Part shown: positions 1 to 7,917 of the stretch, in pieces
Position numbering within the stretch: the first letter of the stretch is position 1
How the letters are laid out: each line of letters opens with the position of its first letter
Assembly (NCBI GenBank): GCA_963980215.1
Contig: CAXBYZ010000005.1
Span: forward strand, 1 to 51,406
Length of the DNA stretch: 51,406 bases
DNA from: CAXBYZ01 sp963980215
GTDB lineage: Bacteria; Patescibacteriota; Microgenomatia; UBA1400; CG1-02-47-37
Direction: 5' to 3'
Program-made: the position numbers and the translations under genes
The notes under the pieces: generated by a model
Database searches by the model: none
The model's input: only the letters and a program-made list of their open reading frames with translations
What the model was told of the DNA's origin: nothing

Positions 1-1149
1 AAGTTGTTGATAATTCTATTGATCCAGATTACCGAAGTACTGGGGTTTTCATTGATTTTGCCGTTTTTACCTTTTTATGCTCAAAGTTTGGGAGCGAGTC
101 CTTTGATGGTATCTTTAATTTTAAGTTTGTTTTCGTTGCTACAGTTTATATCTGCTCCAATTTTGGGTAGACTGAGTGATGTTTTTGGGAGAAAGCCTTT
201 ACTGATTGCTTCGCAAGTATCTACTTTTATTAGCTTTTTAGTTTTGGGTAGAGCGACGACTTTGGGGATGATTTTTTTGTCTAGAGCGATTGACGGAGCT
301 TTGGGGAGTAATTACACAATTGCTCAAGCCTACATTAGTGATATTTCGAGCAAAAAAGATAGAAGCAAAGCTTTTGGGATTTCTGGGATGGCTTTTGGGT
401 TTGGTTTTTTGATTGGTCCGGCTATTGGTGGTTATTTGTCTAGATTTGGGTTTAGTGTACCAGCTTTTGTGGCAGCGGGAATTGCTTTGGTAACGATAGT
501 ATTAACTGCTTTGTACTTGCCGGAGACAGTGAAGAGAGAAAAAGAATTGGAAAAGATAAAGATTATTGATCTGAAAGTTTTTAGTAAATATTTAACTAAC
601 AACAAGACAGTGCGGCCGTTGATGATACTCTTGACATATAGCTTGACCCATGTGATTTGGTCGAGTAATTTTGCTTTGTATTTTGATAAAAAAATTGGTT
701 TTACGGCTACAGAAGTTGGTTGGATACTGGCTTATGTGGGTTTGATTAGTATATTTATACGAGGATTTTTGTTGGGTCGGTTGGTGGATTTGTGGGGAGA
801 GGTAAAAGCTAAAAAGATGGGAATGGTGTCGATTTTTGTGGGCTTGATTGGAATGATGATTGTGCCTAGCGTGTGGTGGATTTTGCCAATAATTACCTTG
901 TTTGCTTTTGGAAGTGGGCTGGTAAGACCACTGATGATGGGGGCTGTTTCTAAGAGTGCGAGCGAGTCTGAGCAGGGGGCAGTGATGGGGGTGGCTAACT
1001 CGATTGGGAGTGTGGCTCAGATTGTAGGTCCAGTTGCAGGCGGGTATTTATTAACCCACTTTTTTCCTGAAAGTGTGTTGTTGTTGTCTTTAGGGGTGAT
1101 TAGTTTAGGGATGTTGATTATTTTTATAAAAGGGAAGGTGGTAGAATAG
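1..1149 (+). CDS. MFS drug/solute exporter, 5' end cut by window
   Basis: This is a major facilitator superfamily permease of the inner membrane, of the TetA/Bcr-like proton-antiport type. The frame is open from the first base of the window, so the true start probably lies just outside; a TTG at base 4 is the first visible alternative. About 11-12 hydrophobic helices are visible. The family motif A occurs in the loop after helix 2 as GRLSDVFGRKPLL near residue 55, and a second, weaker copy (GRLVDLWGE) lies in the second half near residue 255, as expected from the internal duplication. The substrate cannot be told from the sequence. The family assignment is firm; a resistance role is not claimed. 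Confidence 0.85.
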   Translation, partial: KLLIILLIQITEVLGFSLILPFLPFYAQSLGASPLMVSLILSLFSLLQFISAPILGRLSDVFGRKPLLIASQVSTFISFLVLGRATTLGMIFLSRAIDGALGSNYTIAQAYISDISSKKDRSKAFGISGMAFGFGFLIGPAIGGYLSRFGFSVPAFVAAGIALVTIVLTALYLPETVKREKELEKIKIIDLKVFSKYLTNNKTVRPLMILLTYSLTHVIWSSNFALYFDKKIGFTATEVGWILAYVGLISIFIRGFLLGRLVDLWGEVKAKKMGMVSIFVGLIGMMIVPSVWWILPIITLFAFGSGLVRPLMMGAVSKSASESEQGAVMGVANSIGSVAQIVGPVAGGYLLTHFFPESVLLLSLGVISLGMLIIFIKGKVVE

Positions 1150-1167
1150 GATTATTAGGAAAGATAG

Positions 1168-1578
1168 ATGATAAAGATCAATAAAAAATGCCTAGCTGCC
1201 TTGATGTCAGTAGCTTTGTTGGGAGTTGTATTTTTATTTGGAACTTTTTTTGTTAGTAGTTTGTGGATAGGAAATAGTGTGAGAGAGAAGTGCGAAGTTG
1301 CTAAGGCAAGTTATGGTAAGGATTGCGTGGAGAGCTTGATGATGACTTTTGAAGATGAGGAGAATTCTTACCGAGAAAGAAATAGGGCTGTTTGGGCTTT
1401 AGGACAGATCGGAGATAGACGAGCCTTGGAGGTAATTTACAAGTATTATACTGGTGAGATACCAGAAAGAGAGCCAGTTAATGAAAAGTTGAGTCAGTAT
1501 GAGATGAAGAAGGCGATTAAGTGGATTGATGGAGGATTTAATGCGACGGCTTGGGTGTGGAGAAGAAGTTTTTATTAA
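1168..1578 (+). CDS. Small membrane-anchored protein with one HEAT-like repeat
   Basis: I do not recognise a named family. The 136-residue product has one N-terminal hydrophobic segment (about residues 9-33), so it is probably anchored with the rest outside the membrane. Residues about 68-88 (RNRAVWALGQIGDRRALEVI) look like a single HEAT/PBS-lyase-type helical repeat. The C-terminus is Trp and aromatic rich. It starts 18 bases after the transporter stop and is followed by the MazG-like gene, suggesting one transcript. Its function is unknown. Confidence 0.6.
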   Translation: MIKINKKCLAALMSVALLGVVFLFGTFFVSSLWIGNSVREKCEVAKASYGKDCVESLMMTFEDEENSYRERNRAVWALGQIGDRRALEVIYKYYTGEIPEREPVNEKLSQYEMKKAIKWIDGGFNATAWVWRRSFY

Positions 1579-1593
1579 GTAGTGGAGAATATT

Positions 1594-1941
1594 ATGACAA
1601 AAATTATAAAGAAAAAGAAAATTTATTCAACTCCTTTTGGGGAGTATATTCAAAAATTAGATCAGATTGATAAGGGGGTAAGAGATACTGATGAGTATGG
1701 GTCGATGTTGATCTTAAGTTTGGTGGAGGAAATAGGAGAGATGGCTCGAGCTTATTTGGCGGTTCATGGCAGAAAGAAGACAAACTTGGCAGCCCAAAGA
1801 GATGAGACTTATGAGCAAGAGTTGGGAGATATTATGCTGGCAATTTTGAGATTTGCTAGAATTAAAGATATTAATCTGCATGACAGGTTGATGTATTCTT
1901 TGAAAAAAATTGAAGGCAGAAAGAGTCAGCCTAAAAAGTAG
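1594..1941 (+). CDS. MazG-like nucleotide pyrophosphohydrolase
   Basis: This is an all-alpha NTP pyrophosphohydrolase of the MazG/dCTPase-like superfamily, probably hydrolysing non-canonical or surplus nucleoside triphosphates to the monophosphate. The metal-binding helices are visible: an EEIGEMARA helix (EExxE motif) near residue 45 and an ELGDIMLAILRFA helix (ExxD motif) near residue 77. A GTG at 1582 is in frame, but the ATG at 1594 has a GGAG Shine-Dalgarno (1584-1587) six bases upstream, so I use the ATG. The product is short (115 residues), which is normal for a single-domain member. Exact substrate is not predictable. Confidence 0.75.
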   Translation: MTKIIKKKKIYSTPFGEYIQKLDQIDKGVRDTDEYGSMLILSLVEEIGEMARAYLAVHGRKKTNLAAQRDETYEQELGDIMLAILRFARIKDINLHDRLMYSLKKIEGRKSQPKK

Positions 1942-1991
1942 AGAAAATTTGTATTATTGGCAATAGGACTGGCGAGATTGGTAAAAATGGG

Positions 1992-1997
1992 TATAAT
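1992..1997 (+). promoter_or_regulatory. -10 box TATAAT upstream of epimerase gene
   Basis: There is a perfect TATAAT 8 bases before the ATG at 2006. No good -35 is seen at 16-18 bases. Transcription would begin at about 2004, making the mRNA nearly or fully leaderless. Confidence 0.5.
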
Positions 1998-2005
1998 TTA
2001 TGTTT

Positions 2006-2605
2006 ATGAAGTTATACGAGCCAACAAAAGAACTAGAATTGGCTGAGGGAGTGTTTAAGACGTCAATTAAGGGATTGTGGTATGTAGAGAGAAAGCAGTT
2101 TGAGGATGAAAGAGGTTATTTTGCTGAGGTGGGACATACTCATAAACTGGAAAATTTGAGCGGGGAAGAGTTCAAAGTTAAACAAATTAATCACTCACAA
2201 TCTAAACAGAATGTGGTTAGAGGAATGCATGCGGAAGACTGGAAGAAGTTGATTTTTGTAACCACCGGGGTAAGCTTTTCGGCGATGGCGGATGTAAGAC
2301 CTGAGTCGGATACCTTTAAGCAAGTGGTGAACTTTAAACTAGGATTTGGAGAAGGAGCTTTAAAAGGAGGTTTGTTTATTTCGCCTGGGATTGCCAATTC
2401 GGTGTGTGTGCTAAAAGGCCCAGTAGAGTATATCTACTTGGTGGATAAGTTGTATAAAGACAGAGATCCGGCTGGGGATGTAGCGGTATCGATGTTTGAT
2501 AAAGATCTAGCAATTGAGTGGCCATTAAAGAGAGAAGAGATGATTATCTCAAAAAGAGATACAGAGGCAGTGACTCTAAGAGAGAAGTTTCCAGATAAGT
2601 TTTAA
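2006..2605 (+). CDS. RmlC-like dTDP-sugar 3,5-epimerase family protein
   Basis: This is a cupin of the dTDP-4-dehydrorhamnose 3,5-epimerase family, which acts on nucleotide-sugar precursors of surface polysaccharide. Family features visible are the early DERGYFAEV segment, the QINHSQSKQNVVRGMH stretch carrying the conserved Arg-Gly-x-His, a Lys soon after it (WKKLIFVTTG), the AMADVRPESDTF strand, and FISPGIANSVCVL near residue 130. The usual RGLHYQ is RGMHAE here, so activity on dTDP-sugars is not certain. No other rhamnose genes are nearby. An ATG at 2000 is in frame, but the -10 box at 1992 would put transcript start at about 2004, favouring the ATG at 2006. Confidence 0.75.
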   Translation: MKLYEPTKELELAEGVFKTSIKGLWYVERKQFEDERGYFAEVGHTHKLENLSGEEFKVKQINHSQSKQNVVRGMHAEDWKKLIFVTTGVSFSAMADVRPESDTFKQVVNFKLGFGEGALKGGLFISPGIANSVCVLKGPVEYIYLVDKLYKDRDPAGDVAVSMFDKDLAIEWPLKREEMIISKRDTEAVTLREKFPDKF

Positions 2606-2650
2606 AGAGGTGAAAGAGATTGGATAGTTTATTTGTATTAAGATTGAGGT

Positions 2651-3208
2651 ATGAAAAAAAGTATTAGTGAGTTAAGCGATGAGAAGATAGTGGGGATTGT
2701 TTGTGGTGAAGATCAAGAGCAGTATGCTGAGCTGGTGAAGAGATATGAGGAAAAACTATTAAGGTATGTGCGGTATATGATTGGAGATAGGGAAGCGGAT
2801 GAGGTAGTTCAGGAGACTTTTATTAAAGCTTTTGTTAAGTTAAGAAGCTTTGATGAAAAGAGGGGCAAGTTTTCTAGTTGGATTTATAGAATTTCTCACA
2901 ATGAAGCGATGAATAAGATCAAAAAGAAAAAGCATGTGAGTTTGGATTTTAATGATTGGCTAAAAGAGATATTGCCAGGCAAGGTAAATGTGGAGGTGGA
3001 GTATGAAAGACAAGAAGAGAAGGAGATGGTAAGAAGATGCTTGAATGGAACAGATTTGATCTATCGATCGGTGCTGTCTCTTTATTATCTTGAAGACAAG
3101 TCTTATGATGAGATTAGCGAAATTTTAAAGATACCGATGGGAACAGTGGGGATAAGGCTGAGGCGAGGGAAAGAAAAGATGAAGGAAATTTGTAATAATA
3201 ATATATGA
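2651..3208 (+). CDS. ECF-type RNA polymerase sigma factor
   Basis: This is a sigma-70 family protein of the extracytoplasmic function group, with only regions 2 and 4. Region 2 spans roughly residues 25-95 and includes the core-binding/-10 segment ADEVVQETFIKAFVKLRSF and FSSWIYRISHNEAMNKIKKKK. Region 4 (about 130-182) is a helix-turn-helix: LEDKSYDEISEILKIPMGTVGIRLRRGKEKM. It overlaps the next membrane-protein gene by 4 bases (ATGA), the usual arrangement for a sigma and its membrane-bound controller. A TAAGAT -10 box at 2639-2644 ends six bases before the ATG, fitting leaderless transcription. The MacAB-like exporter downstream could be a target; that is inference. Confidence 0.88.
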   Translation: MKKSISELSDEKIVGIVCGEDQEQYAELVKRYEEKLLRYVRYMIGDREADEVVQETFIKAFVKLRSFDEKRGKFSSWIYRISHNEAMNKIKKKKHVSLDFNDWLKEILPGKVNVEVEYERQEEKEMVRRCLNGTDLIYRSVLSLYYLEDKSYDEISEILKIPMGTVGIRLRRGKEKMKEICNNNI

Positions 3209-3735
3209 CTAAAAAGATCAATAAAACCGCTCAGGCGGTGATGAAAAAAATTAAGGCCAATAAAGTTCAGATGAAGCCAAGGGCTTATTTTGTGCTTGGC
3301 TCAATGTTGTTGGGAGTGGGGATTGTGGGGATGTTGGCTTTAACGGTGATGATAATGGGGGCGGTATTTTTTCACCTGCGAATGCAAGGAGCTTTTGGGT
3401 ATTTGAGAATGGGTAAGCCGGGGATTGAATTTTTTGTGAGAATGTTTCCCTGGAAACTGGTGGGGTTGAGCTTGGTGGGGTTTATTGGAGGGTTTATGAT
3501 GTTAAAAAAGCATGACCAAGTTTATAAAGTGGGGATTGGTTGGTTGGTTTTGGGAGCGGTGGTAACTGTTTTGGGGTTGGGGTTTTTGGTTGATAGAGTT
3601 GGAGTGAATGATCGATTAAGAGAACATAAACCTTTAAAGAGGATGTATGAGATGAGATTTGAAGATAGAGAAAAGACTATAGAGGAGATGATGGGTCAGG
3701 GAAGTAGAACCTTTAGAAATAGCAGAGTGAAATAA
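3205..3735 (+). CDS. Membrane protein partnered with ECF sigma factor
   Basis: I recognise no named family. The 176-residue product has a basic cytoplasmic N-terminus (about 25 residues), a strong hydrophobic helix at about 28-55, two further helices in about 80-125, and a charged C-terminal tail rich in Arg/Glu. It overlaps the sigma gene by four bases. Position and topology suggest an anti-sigma or sensor role, but no zinc-binding HxxxCxxC anti-sigma motif is present, so this remains a guess from context. A TATTAT -10 box for the next gene begins 18 bases after its stop. Confidence 0.6.
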   Translation: MTKKINKTAQAVMKKIKANKVQMKPRAYFVLGSMLLGVGIVGMLALTVMIMGAVFFHLRMQGAFGYLRMGKPGIEFFVRMFPWKLVGLSLVGFIGGFMMLKKHDQVYKVGIGWLVLGAVVTVLGLGFLVDRVGVNDRLREHKPLKRMYEMRFEDREKTIEEMMGQGSRTFRNSRVK

Positions 3736-3764
3736 ATATCATTATTTAAATGTATTATTAAGGT

Positions 3765-5000
3765 ATGGTAGAAAAATTGTTAAAGAAAATAAGATTAATA
3801 AATGGGTGGTTTAAGGCTTTATCAAAGATTAAAAAAATCGGGTTAGTGTTGGTGATAGTGGCGGTGGGATTGTTATTAGGGTTTGGATTAAGTAAGGGCG
3901 AAGAAGAAATTGTTTATCAAACTGAAAAAGCAAAGATGGGTTCGATTACTCAAGTGGTGTCTGAAACTGGAGAGATAATGAGTACGGGGAGGACGGAAGT
4001 GAGCTCGACTATTACTGGAATTGTCGAGGAAGTATATGTCGATAATGGTGCTGAAGTTTATCGAGGTCAGAATTTATTTAGAGTAGTTAGTAGTGCGACT
4101 GAAGCAGAGAGGACCCAAGCTTATTCAAACTATTTAACTGCCAAGAATAATTTAGAAACAGCTTATCGAAATAAAGATACTTATGAGTCAGATATGTGGG
4201 TGGCTCATGAAGATTATGAGACTAGAGCAATTGATCCAGATAAAGCTGAAGATGATCCAGTTTACATTGAGACTAATCGAGACTGGTTGGCGGCTGAACA
4301 AAAATATTTAGATCAAGAGCAAGTGATCGATCAGGTAAAAGCGGCAGTGGCAAATACCTGGCTTGATTATCAGGCTACCATTGATGGGATAGTAACTGCT
4401 CCAATTGGCGGCAAGATAGCTAATTTAAGTGTAGCGATGGGGCAAGAAGTAAATAGTGCAGATGCGGCTTTGATGGTGGTGAGTAATCAAGAAACTTGGG
4501 TGGAGCTTTCTGTGAGTGAGTCTGATGTAATTAAGTTGGAGCCTGATCAGAAGGCCGAAATTCAAGTAGATGCTTTGGGAAATGAAAAATTTGGAGCGGT
4601 AGTAAAGAGAGTGGATGAGGTTGGAACGGAATCGAGTGGAGTGGTGACATTTAAGGTTTATTTAGTATTAGAAGAGTCGTCGATGATGATTCGTCCAGCA
4701 ATGACGGTTCAAGTAGAAGTTATTACTGAGAATAAAGAAGGAGTGTTGGTAGTGCCAGATAAGGCAGTGAAACCTTATCAGGGTGGTAGAGCAGTTCAAG
4801 TGTTGAGCCAAAAAACTGGTCAGATTGTTTATAAGCCAGTGGAGGTTGGAGTTGAGGGAGAGGTGTATACAGAAATTGTAAGTGGGATTAAAGAGGGTGA
4901 AGAGGTGGTTGTGGGTCAATCGAGTAGTAGTTTGAAACAGGGTGGGGTAAATGGAGGGATTATTCCTGTGCCTAGGAGCGGTGGCGGCAGCTTTCATTAG
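3765..5000 (+). CDS. MacA/HlyD-type membrane-fusion adaptor
   Basis: This is a periplasmic-adaptor (membrane fusion) protein for an ABC exporter. One N-terminal transmembrane helix lies at about residues 22-42. The split lipoyl/barrel-sandwich halves are visible as VEEVYVDNGAEVYRGQNLFRV (about 86-106) and ATIDGIVTAPIGGKIANLSVAMGQEV (about 205-230), separated by a long hairpin of charged helices. A beta-barrel and C-terminal membrane-proximal domain (VVPDKAVKPYQGGRAVQVL) follow. In a single-membrane CPR cell it would sit on the outer face. It lies two bases upstream of its ATPase. A TATTAT -10 box at 3753-3758 ends six bases before the ATG. Confidence 0.87.
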   Translation: MVEKLLKKIRLINGWFKALSKIKKIGLVLVIVAVGLLLGFGLSKGEEEIVYQTEKAKMGSITQVVSETGEIMSTGRTEVSSTITGIVEEVYVDNGAEVYRGQNLFRVVSSATEAERTQAYSNYLTAKNNLETAYRNKDTYESDMWVAHEDYETRAIDPDKAEDDPVYIETNRDWLAAEQKYLDQEQVIDQVKAAVANTWLDYQATIDGIVTAPIGGKIANLSVAMGQEVNSADAALMVVSNQETWVELSVSESDVIKLEPDQKAEIQVDALGNEKFGAVVKRVDEVGTESSGVVTFKVYLVLEESSMMIRPAMTVQVEVITENKEGVLVVPDKAVKPYQGGRAVQVLSQKTGQIVYKPVEVGVEGEVYTEIVSGIKEGEEVVVGQSSSSLKQGGVNGGIIPVPRSGGGSFH

Positions 5001-5002
5001 GT

Positions 5003-5698
5003 ATGAAAAAGCCGTTAATTAGCTTTGATAAGATTACTAAGACATATATAACCGGGCCGGTAGAGTATCAGGCGCTAAAAGGGGTAAGTTTTAAGATTGA
5101 TAAAGGTGAATTTGTTAGCATTATGGGGCCGTCTGGGTCTGGTAAATCAACCATAATGAATATCATGGGAGCTTTGGATACACCAACCACTGGAAAGTAT
5201 AAATTAAGAGGAAAAGATATTTCAAAATATAGTGAAGATGAATTGGCTGGGATTAGAAATAAAGAGGTGGGGTTTGTGTTTCAGTCATTTAACTTATTGC
5301 CAAGAACGACAGTGCTTAAAAATGTAATTAGGCCGATGATGTACGCGGGGATAAAGAAAGAAGAGTGGGAAAAACGAGCCGTTGAGAAGTTGGCGTTGGT
5401 GGGGTTGGTTGATAAGATGGACAATTTATCTAATCATTTATCTGGAGGACAGATTCAGAGAGTGGCGATTGCCAGAGCTTTGGTGATGAATCCATCAATA
5501 GTAATGGCAGATGAGCCGACTGGAAATTTGGACACTAAGACAGCTGAAGAGATAATGACTACTTTGAGTCGATTAAATAAACAGGGGACAACTGTGGTGG
5601 TGATTACTCATGAAGAAAACATTGCTGAGTTTACCGAAAGAATGATTAGGGTAAAGGATGGAGTGGTGGAAGAAGATAAAGTAAAGAAGGAGATGTAA
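5003..5698 (+). CDS. MacB/LolD-type ABC exporter ATPase
   Basis: This is the cytoplasmic ATPase of a MacAB/LolCDE-type ABC exporter. Walker A is GPSGSGKST near residue 42, the Q-loop FVFQSFNLLP near 92, the signature LSGGQIQRVAIARAL near 146, Walker B IVMADEPTGNLD near 168 and the switch His in VVITHEE near 202. Length (231 residues) is standard. It is flanked by the adaptor (2 bases upstream) and the permease (adjacent, stop TAA directly followed by ATG), so the three genes make one exporter. The substrate is unknown; peptides, lipoproteins or macrolide-like compounds are family possibilities. Confidence 0.92.
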   Translation: MKKPLISFDKITKTYITGPVEYQALKGVSFKIDKGEFVSIMGPSGSGKSTIMNIMGALDTPTTGKYKLRGKDISKYSEDELAGIRNKEVGFVFQSFNLLPRTTVLKNVIRPMMYAGIKKEEWEKRAVEKLALVGLVDKMDNLSNHLSGGQIQRVAIARALVMNPSIVMADEPTGNLDTKTAEEIMTTLSRLNKQGTTVVVITHEENIAEFTERMIRVKDGVVEEDKVKKEM

Positions 5699-6889
5699 AT
5701 GGAGCTGGCTGAGTTATTTTTGTTAGCGATCGAAGCTTTGAGGAGAAATGTAGGCAGAACTTTATTAACCATGCTGGGGATTATTATTGGAATTGCTTCG
5801 GTAATTACGATTATGTCTTTGGGGAAGGGTTCAACAAAGTCGATTGTAGACAGTATCTCGGCTTTTGGAGCTAATGTATTGACGGTTTCGCCAGGAAAAG
5901 CCAGACGAGGTCCAGGCGGGGAGAGCAGTACGGTAACAACTTTGGTAAGTGATGATGCAAAAGAGATTGAAAAACTAAGTAACGTGGAGGCAGTTAGCCG
6001 AGTGGTGAGTAAATCAAAAACCATTACAGCCAATAGTGAGTCGGAGAATGTTTTGGTGAGGGGAGTAGACGCTGTTTATAGTGAGATTCAGTCTTTGGAG
6101 TTTTTGAGTGGAGGTTTTTTTAGTGATGGAGATGTGAGTAGTGCGGCAAAGGATGTAGCTTTAGGCGATGAAGTGGTTGAAGAATTATATGGAATTGGCG
6201 CGGAAGAGTTTGTAATTGGAGAGACGATAAGAATTGATAACCGGGTGTTTCAAGTTGTGGGAGTGATTAAAGAAAGTGGTGAGGCAGTGGTGCCGGTAAC
6301 AACGGCTTCAAGTATTTTGTTTGGTCAAACTCATTTAGACAGCATTAGCGTGAAGATGATAGAGACTGATTTATCGAGCATTTTAGAGACCGAGATTGAG
6401 AACCTACTGCTTGATCAACATGATATTGATGAGGTGGCGGCAGCGGATTTTAATATTAGAAATTCGCAGAGCATGGTAGACACGATCAGCAGCGTGACAG
6501 GAACCTTGACGGCTTTGTTGTCTGGAATAGCGGCTATTTCTTTGGTGGTAGGAGGAATTGGGATAATGAATATTATGTTAGTGACAGTAACCGAGAGAAC
6601 CAGAGAGATAGGTTTACTTAAAGCCTTGGGAGCTAAGTATAGGGATGTTTTGAGCCAGTTTTTAATTGAGGCAGTGGTGTTGACGATTCTAGGGGGATTG
6701 ATTGGGATGACCTTGGGAATTTTAGTAGCCTTGGTGGCTTCAAGGGCGATGAGTATTCCGTTTGTGGTGACTTTAAGCTCGATTGGTTTATCGGTAGGAG
6801 TGTCGGTAGGAGTGGGAGTGTTGTTTGGATGGTATCCAGCTAAGAAAGCGGCAAAGTTACACCCGATTGATGCGCTAAGGTACGAGTAG
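5699..6889 (+). CDS. MacB/FtsX-type ABC exporter permease
   Basis: This is a type VII ABC permease with the MacB_PCD plus FtsX layout. There is one N-terminal membrane helix with the family motif RTLLTMLGIIIGIASVI (about residues 18-35), a large extracytoplasmic domain (about 45-265) with the ALGDEVVEELYG segment, and three C-terminal helices including GIGIMNIMLVTVTERTREIGLLKALGA near 288 and the terminal PAKKAAKLHPIDALRYE signature. The length is usual for stand-alone permeases. Start directly follows the ATPase stop with no gap. Confidence 0.92.
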   Translation: MELAELFLLAIEALRRNVGRTLLTMLGIIIGIASVITIMSLGKGSTKSIVDSISAFGANVLTVSPGKARRGPGGESSTVTTLVSDDAKEIEKLSNVEAVSRVVSKSKTITANSESENVLVRGVDAVYSEIQSLEFLSGGFFSDGDVSSAAKDVALGDEVVEELYGIGAEEFVIGETIRIDNRVFQVVGVIKESGEAVVPVTTASSILFGQTHLDSISVKMIETDLSSILETEIENLLLDQHDIDEVAAADFNIRNSQSMVDTISSVTGTLTALLSGIAAISLVVGGIGIMNIMLVTVTERTREIGLLKALGAKYRDVLSQFLIEAVVLTILGGLIGMTLGILVALVASRAMSIPFVVTLSSIGLSVGVSVGVGVLFGWYPAKKAAKLHPIDALRYE

Positions 6890-6977
6890 TTTTTGGTAGG
6901 AGGTTGAAATATTTGGATAGTCTAAGTTGTATTAGTAGTAGATAAAAAATATAAATTTTAAGGAGGTGAGAAAGATT

Positions 6978-7412
6978 ATGAAAAAATTATTAATAGTAGC
7001 TGTAGCTTTAGGAGTATTTATGGCCACAGGTGTTTTAAGCACAGGTCAGGTTAGAGCGGATGAAGTTAATAAGCAACCTTTTTGGCAAAGGGTTGCTGAA
7101 AAATTTGGTCTAAATCAAGACGAAGTGCAGACTTTTGTTCAAGAAGAAAGAGGTCAAAGAAGAGAGCAAATGCAAGCCAATAGGGAAGAAAAGTTGGATC
7201 AGGCGGTTAGCGATGGAGTGTTAACTTCTGAACAAAAAGAGGCCTTGGAGGTGAAACACGAAGAGATGCGGCAAGAGCGAGAAGCTAATCGTGAAACCCA
7301 CAAAGCAGAGATGGATAGCTGGTTTGAAAGCCAGGGTATTGAACATGAAACTTTGATGAACTACATGGGTGGACCAAGAGAAGGAGTGAGAAGAGGTTTT
7401 AGGGGCAAATAA
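6978..7412 (+). CDS. Secreted charged helical protein (DUF2680-like)
   Basis: This is a small exported protein. A classical signal peptide covers about residues 1-26 with a VRA/DE cleavage site. The mature part is very rich in Glu, Gln and Arg and predicted helical. It contains an FGLNQDEVQTFVQEE segment and a second VSDGVLTSEQKEAL segment that resemble the short helical repeats of DUF2680 proteins. The C-terminus is basic and Gly-rich. The ATG at 6978 is chosen over an in-frame GTG at 6966 because a perfect AGGAGGTGA (6961-6969) sits 8 bases upstream. It follows the MacAB-like exporter and may be a partner or substrate; function unknown. Confidence 0.65.
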   Translation: MKKLLIVAVALGVFMATGVLSTGQVRADEVNKQPFWQRVAEKFGLNQDEVQTFVQEERGQRREQMQANREEKLDQAVSDGVLTSEQKEALEVKHEEMRQEREANRETHKAEMDSWFESQGIEHETLMNYMGGPREGVRRGFRGK

Positions 7413-7426
7413 AGCCAAAAACCATC

Positions 7427-7463
7427 GACGAGTGCACAGGCTAGGTACCAGCCTGTGTCGTCG
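7427..7463. repeat. Intergenic hairpin after secreted-protein gene
   Basis: Outer arms CGACGA and TCGTCG enclose inner arms with ACAGG and CCTGT around a short AGGTACC-like loop, with a few unpaired bases on the left side. No clear T-run follows, so a terminator function is uncertain. Confidence 0.5.
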
Positions 7464-7478
7464 TGTTAAGATGGGAAG

Positions 7479-7916
7479 ATGAATAAAATAACATTTTCTT
7501 TATTGTTTGGAGTGATTGTTTTGGGAAGCTGGTGGCTGTATAAGCAAACCCGGGTGAGAGATGGTTTTGTGGAGGTAAAAGTTGGAGAAGCTAAGTTACA
7601 TGTGATTGTTCGAGATACGATGGAGGGGAGAAGTAAGGGGTTGTCTGGAGTGGAGAAGCTGAAGAGTGATGAAGGGATGTTGTTTGTGTTTCCGGTGGCT
7701 AGTAAGTATTCATTTTGGATGAGAGAGATGAAGTTTGATTTGGATTTTGTGTGGATTAAAGATGATCGGGTGGTGGAGATAACTGAGAATGTTTCGGCTA
7801 CGGGAGGAGTGAAGAGTAGGGTTGGTCCCAGTGAAGCGGTAAATAAGGTTTTGGAAGTAAATAGTGGCTGGGTGAAAAAACATGGGATTAAAGTCGGAGA
7901 TAGGGTAAAGTACTAG
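7479..7916 (+). CDS. DUF192 family membrane-anchored protein
   Basis: This is a DUF192 (COG1430) domain protein of unknown biochemical role. An N-terminal hydrophobic anchor spans about residues 5-21. Conserved family segments are visible: RDTMEGRSKGLSGVEKL near 45, EGMLFVFP near 65, FWMREMKFDLDFVWI near 77 (the hallmark WMxxMxxxLDxxWI), and VLEVNSGWVKKHGIKVGDRV at the end. It stands two bases before the FemAB-like gene and is co-transcribed with it. The family is confident; the function is not known in general. Confidence 0.85.
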   Translation: MNKITFSLLFGVIVLGSWWLYKQTRVRDGFVEVKVGEAKLHVIVRDTMEGRSKGLSGVEKLKSDEGMLFVFPVASKYSFWMREMKFDLDFVWIKDDRVVEITENVSATGGVKSRVGPSEAVNKVLEVNSGWVKKHGIKVGDRVKY

Positions 7917-7917
7917 G

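Noticed and set aside
1..1149. Tetracycline-resistance exporter
   Set aside because: Only general MFS motifs are visible; substrate specificity cannot be read from them.
7427..7463. Rho-independent terminator
   Set aside because: The hairpin is not followed by a T-run, so it is listed only as a hairpin.
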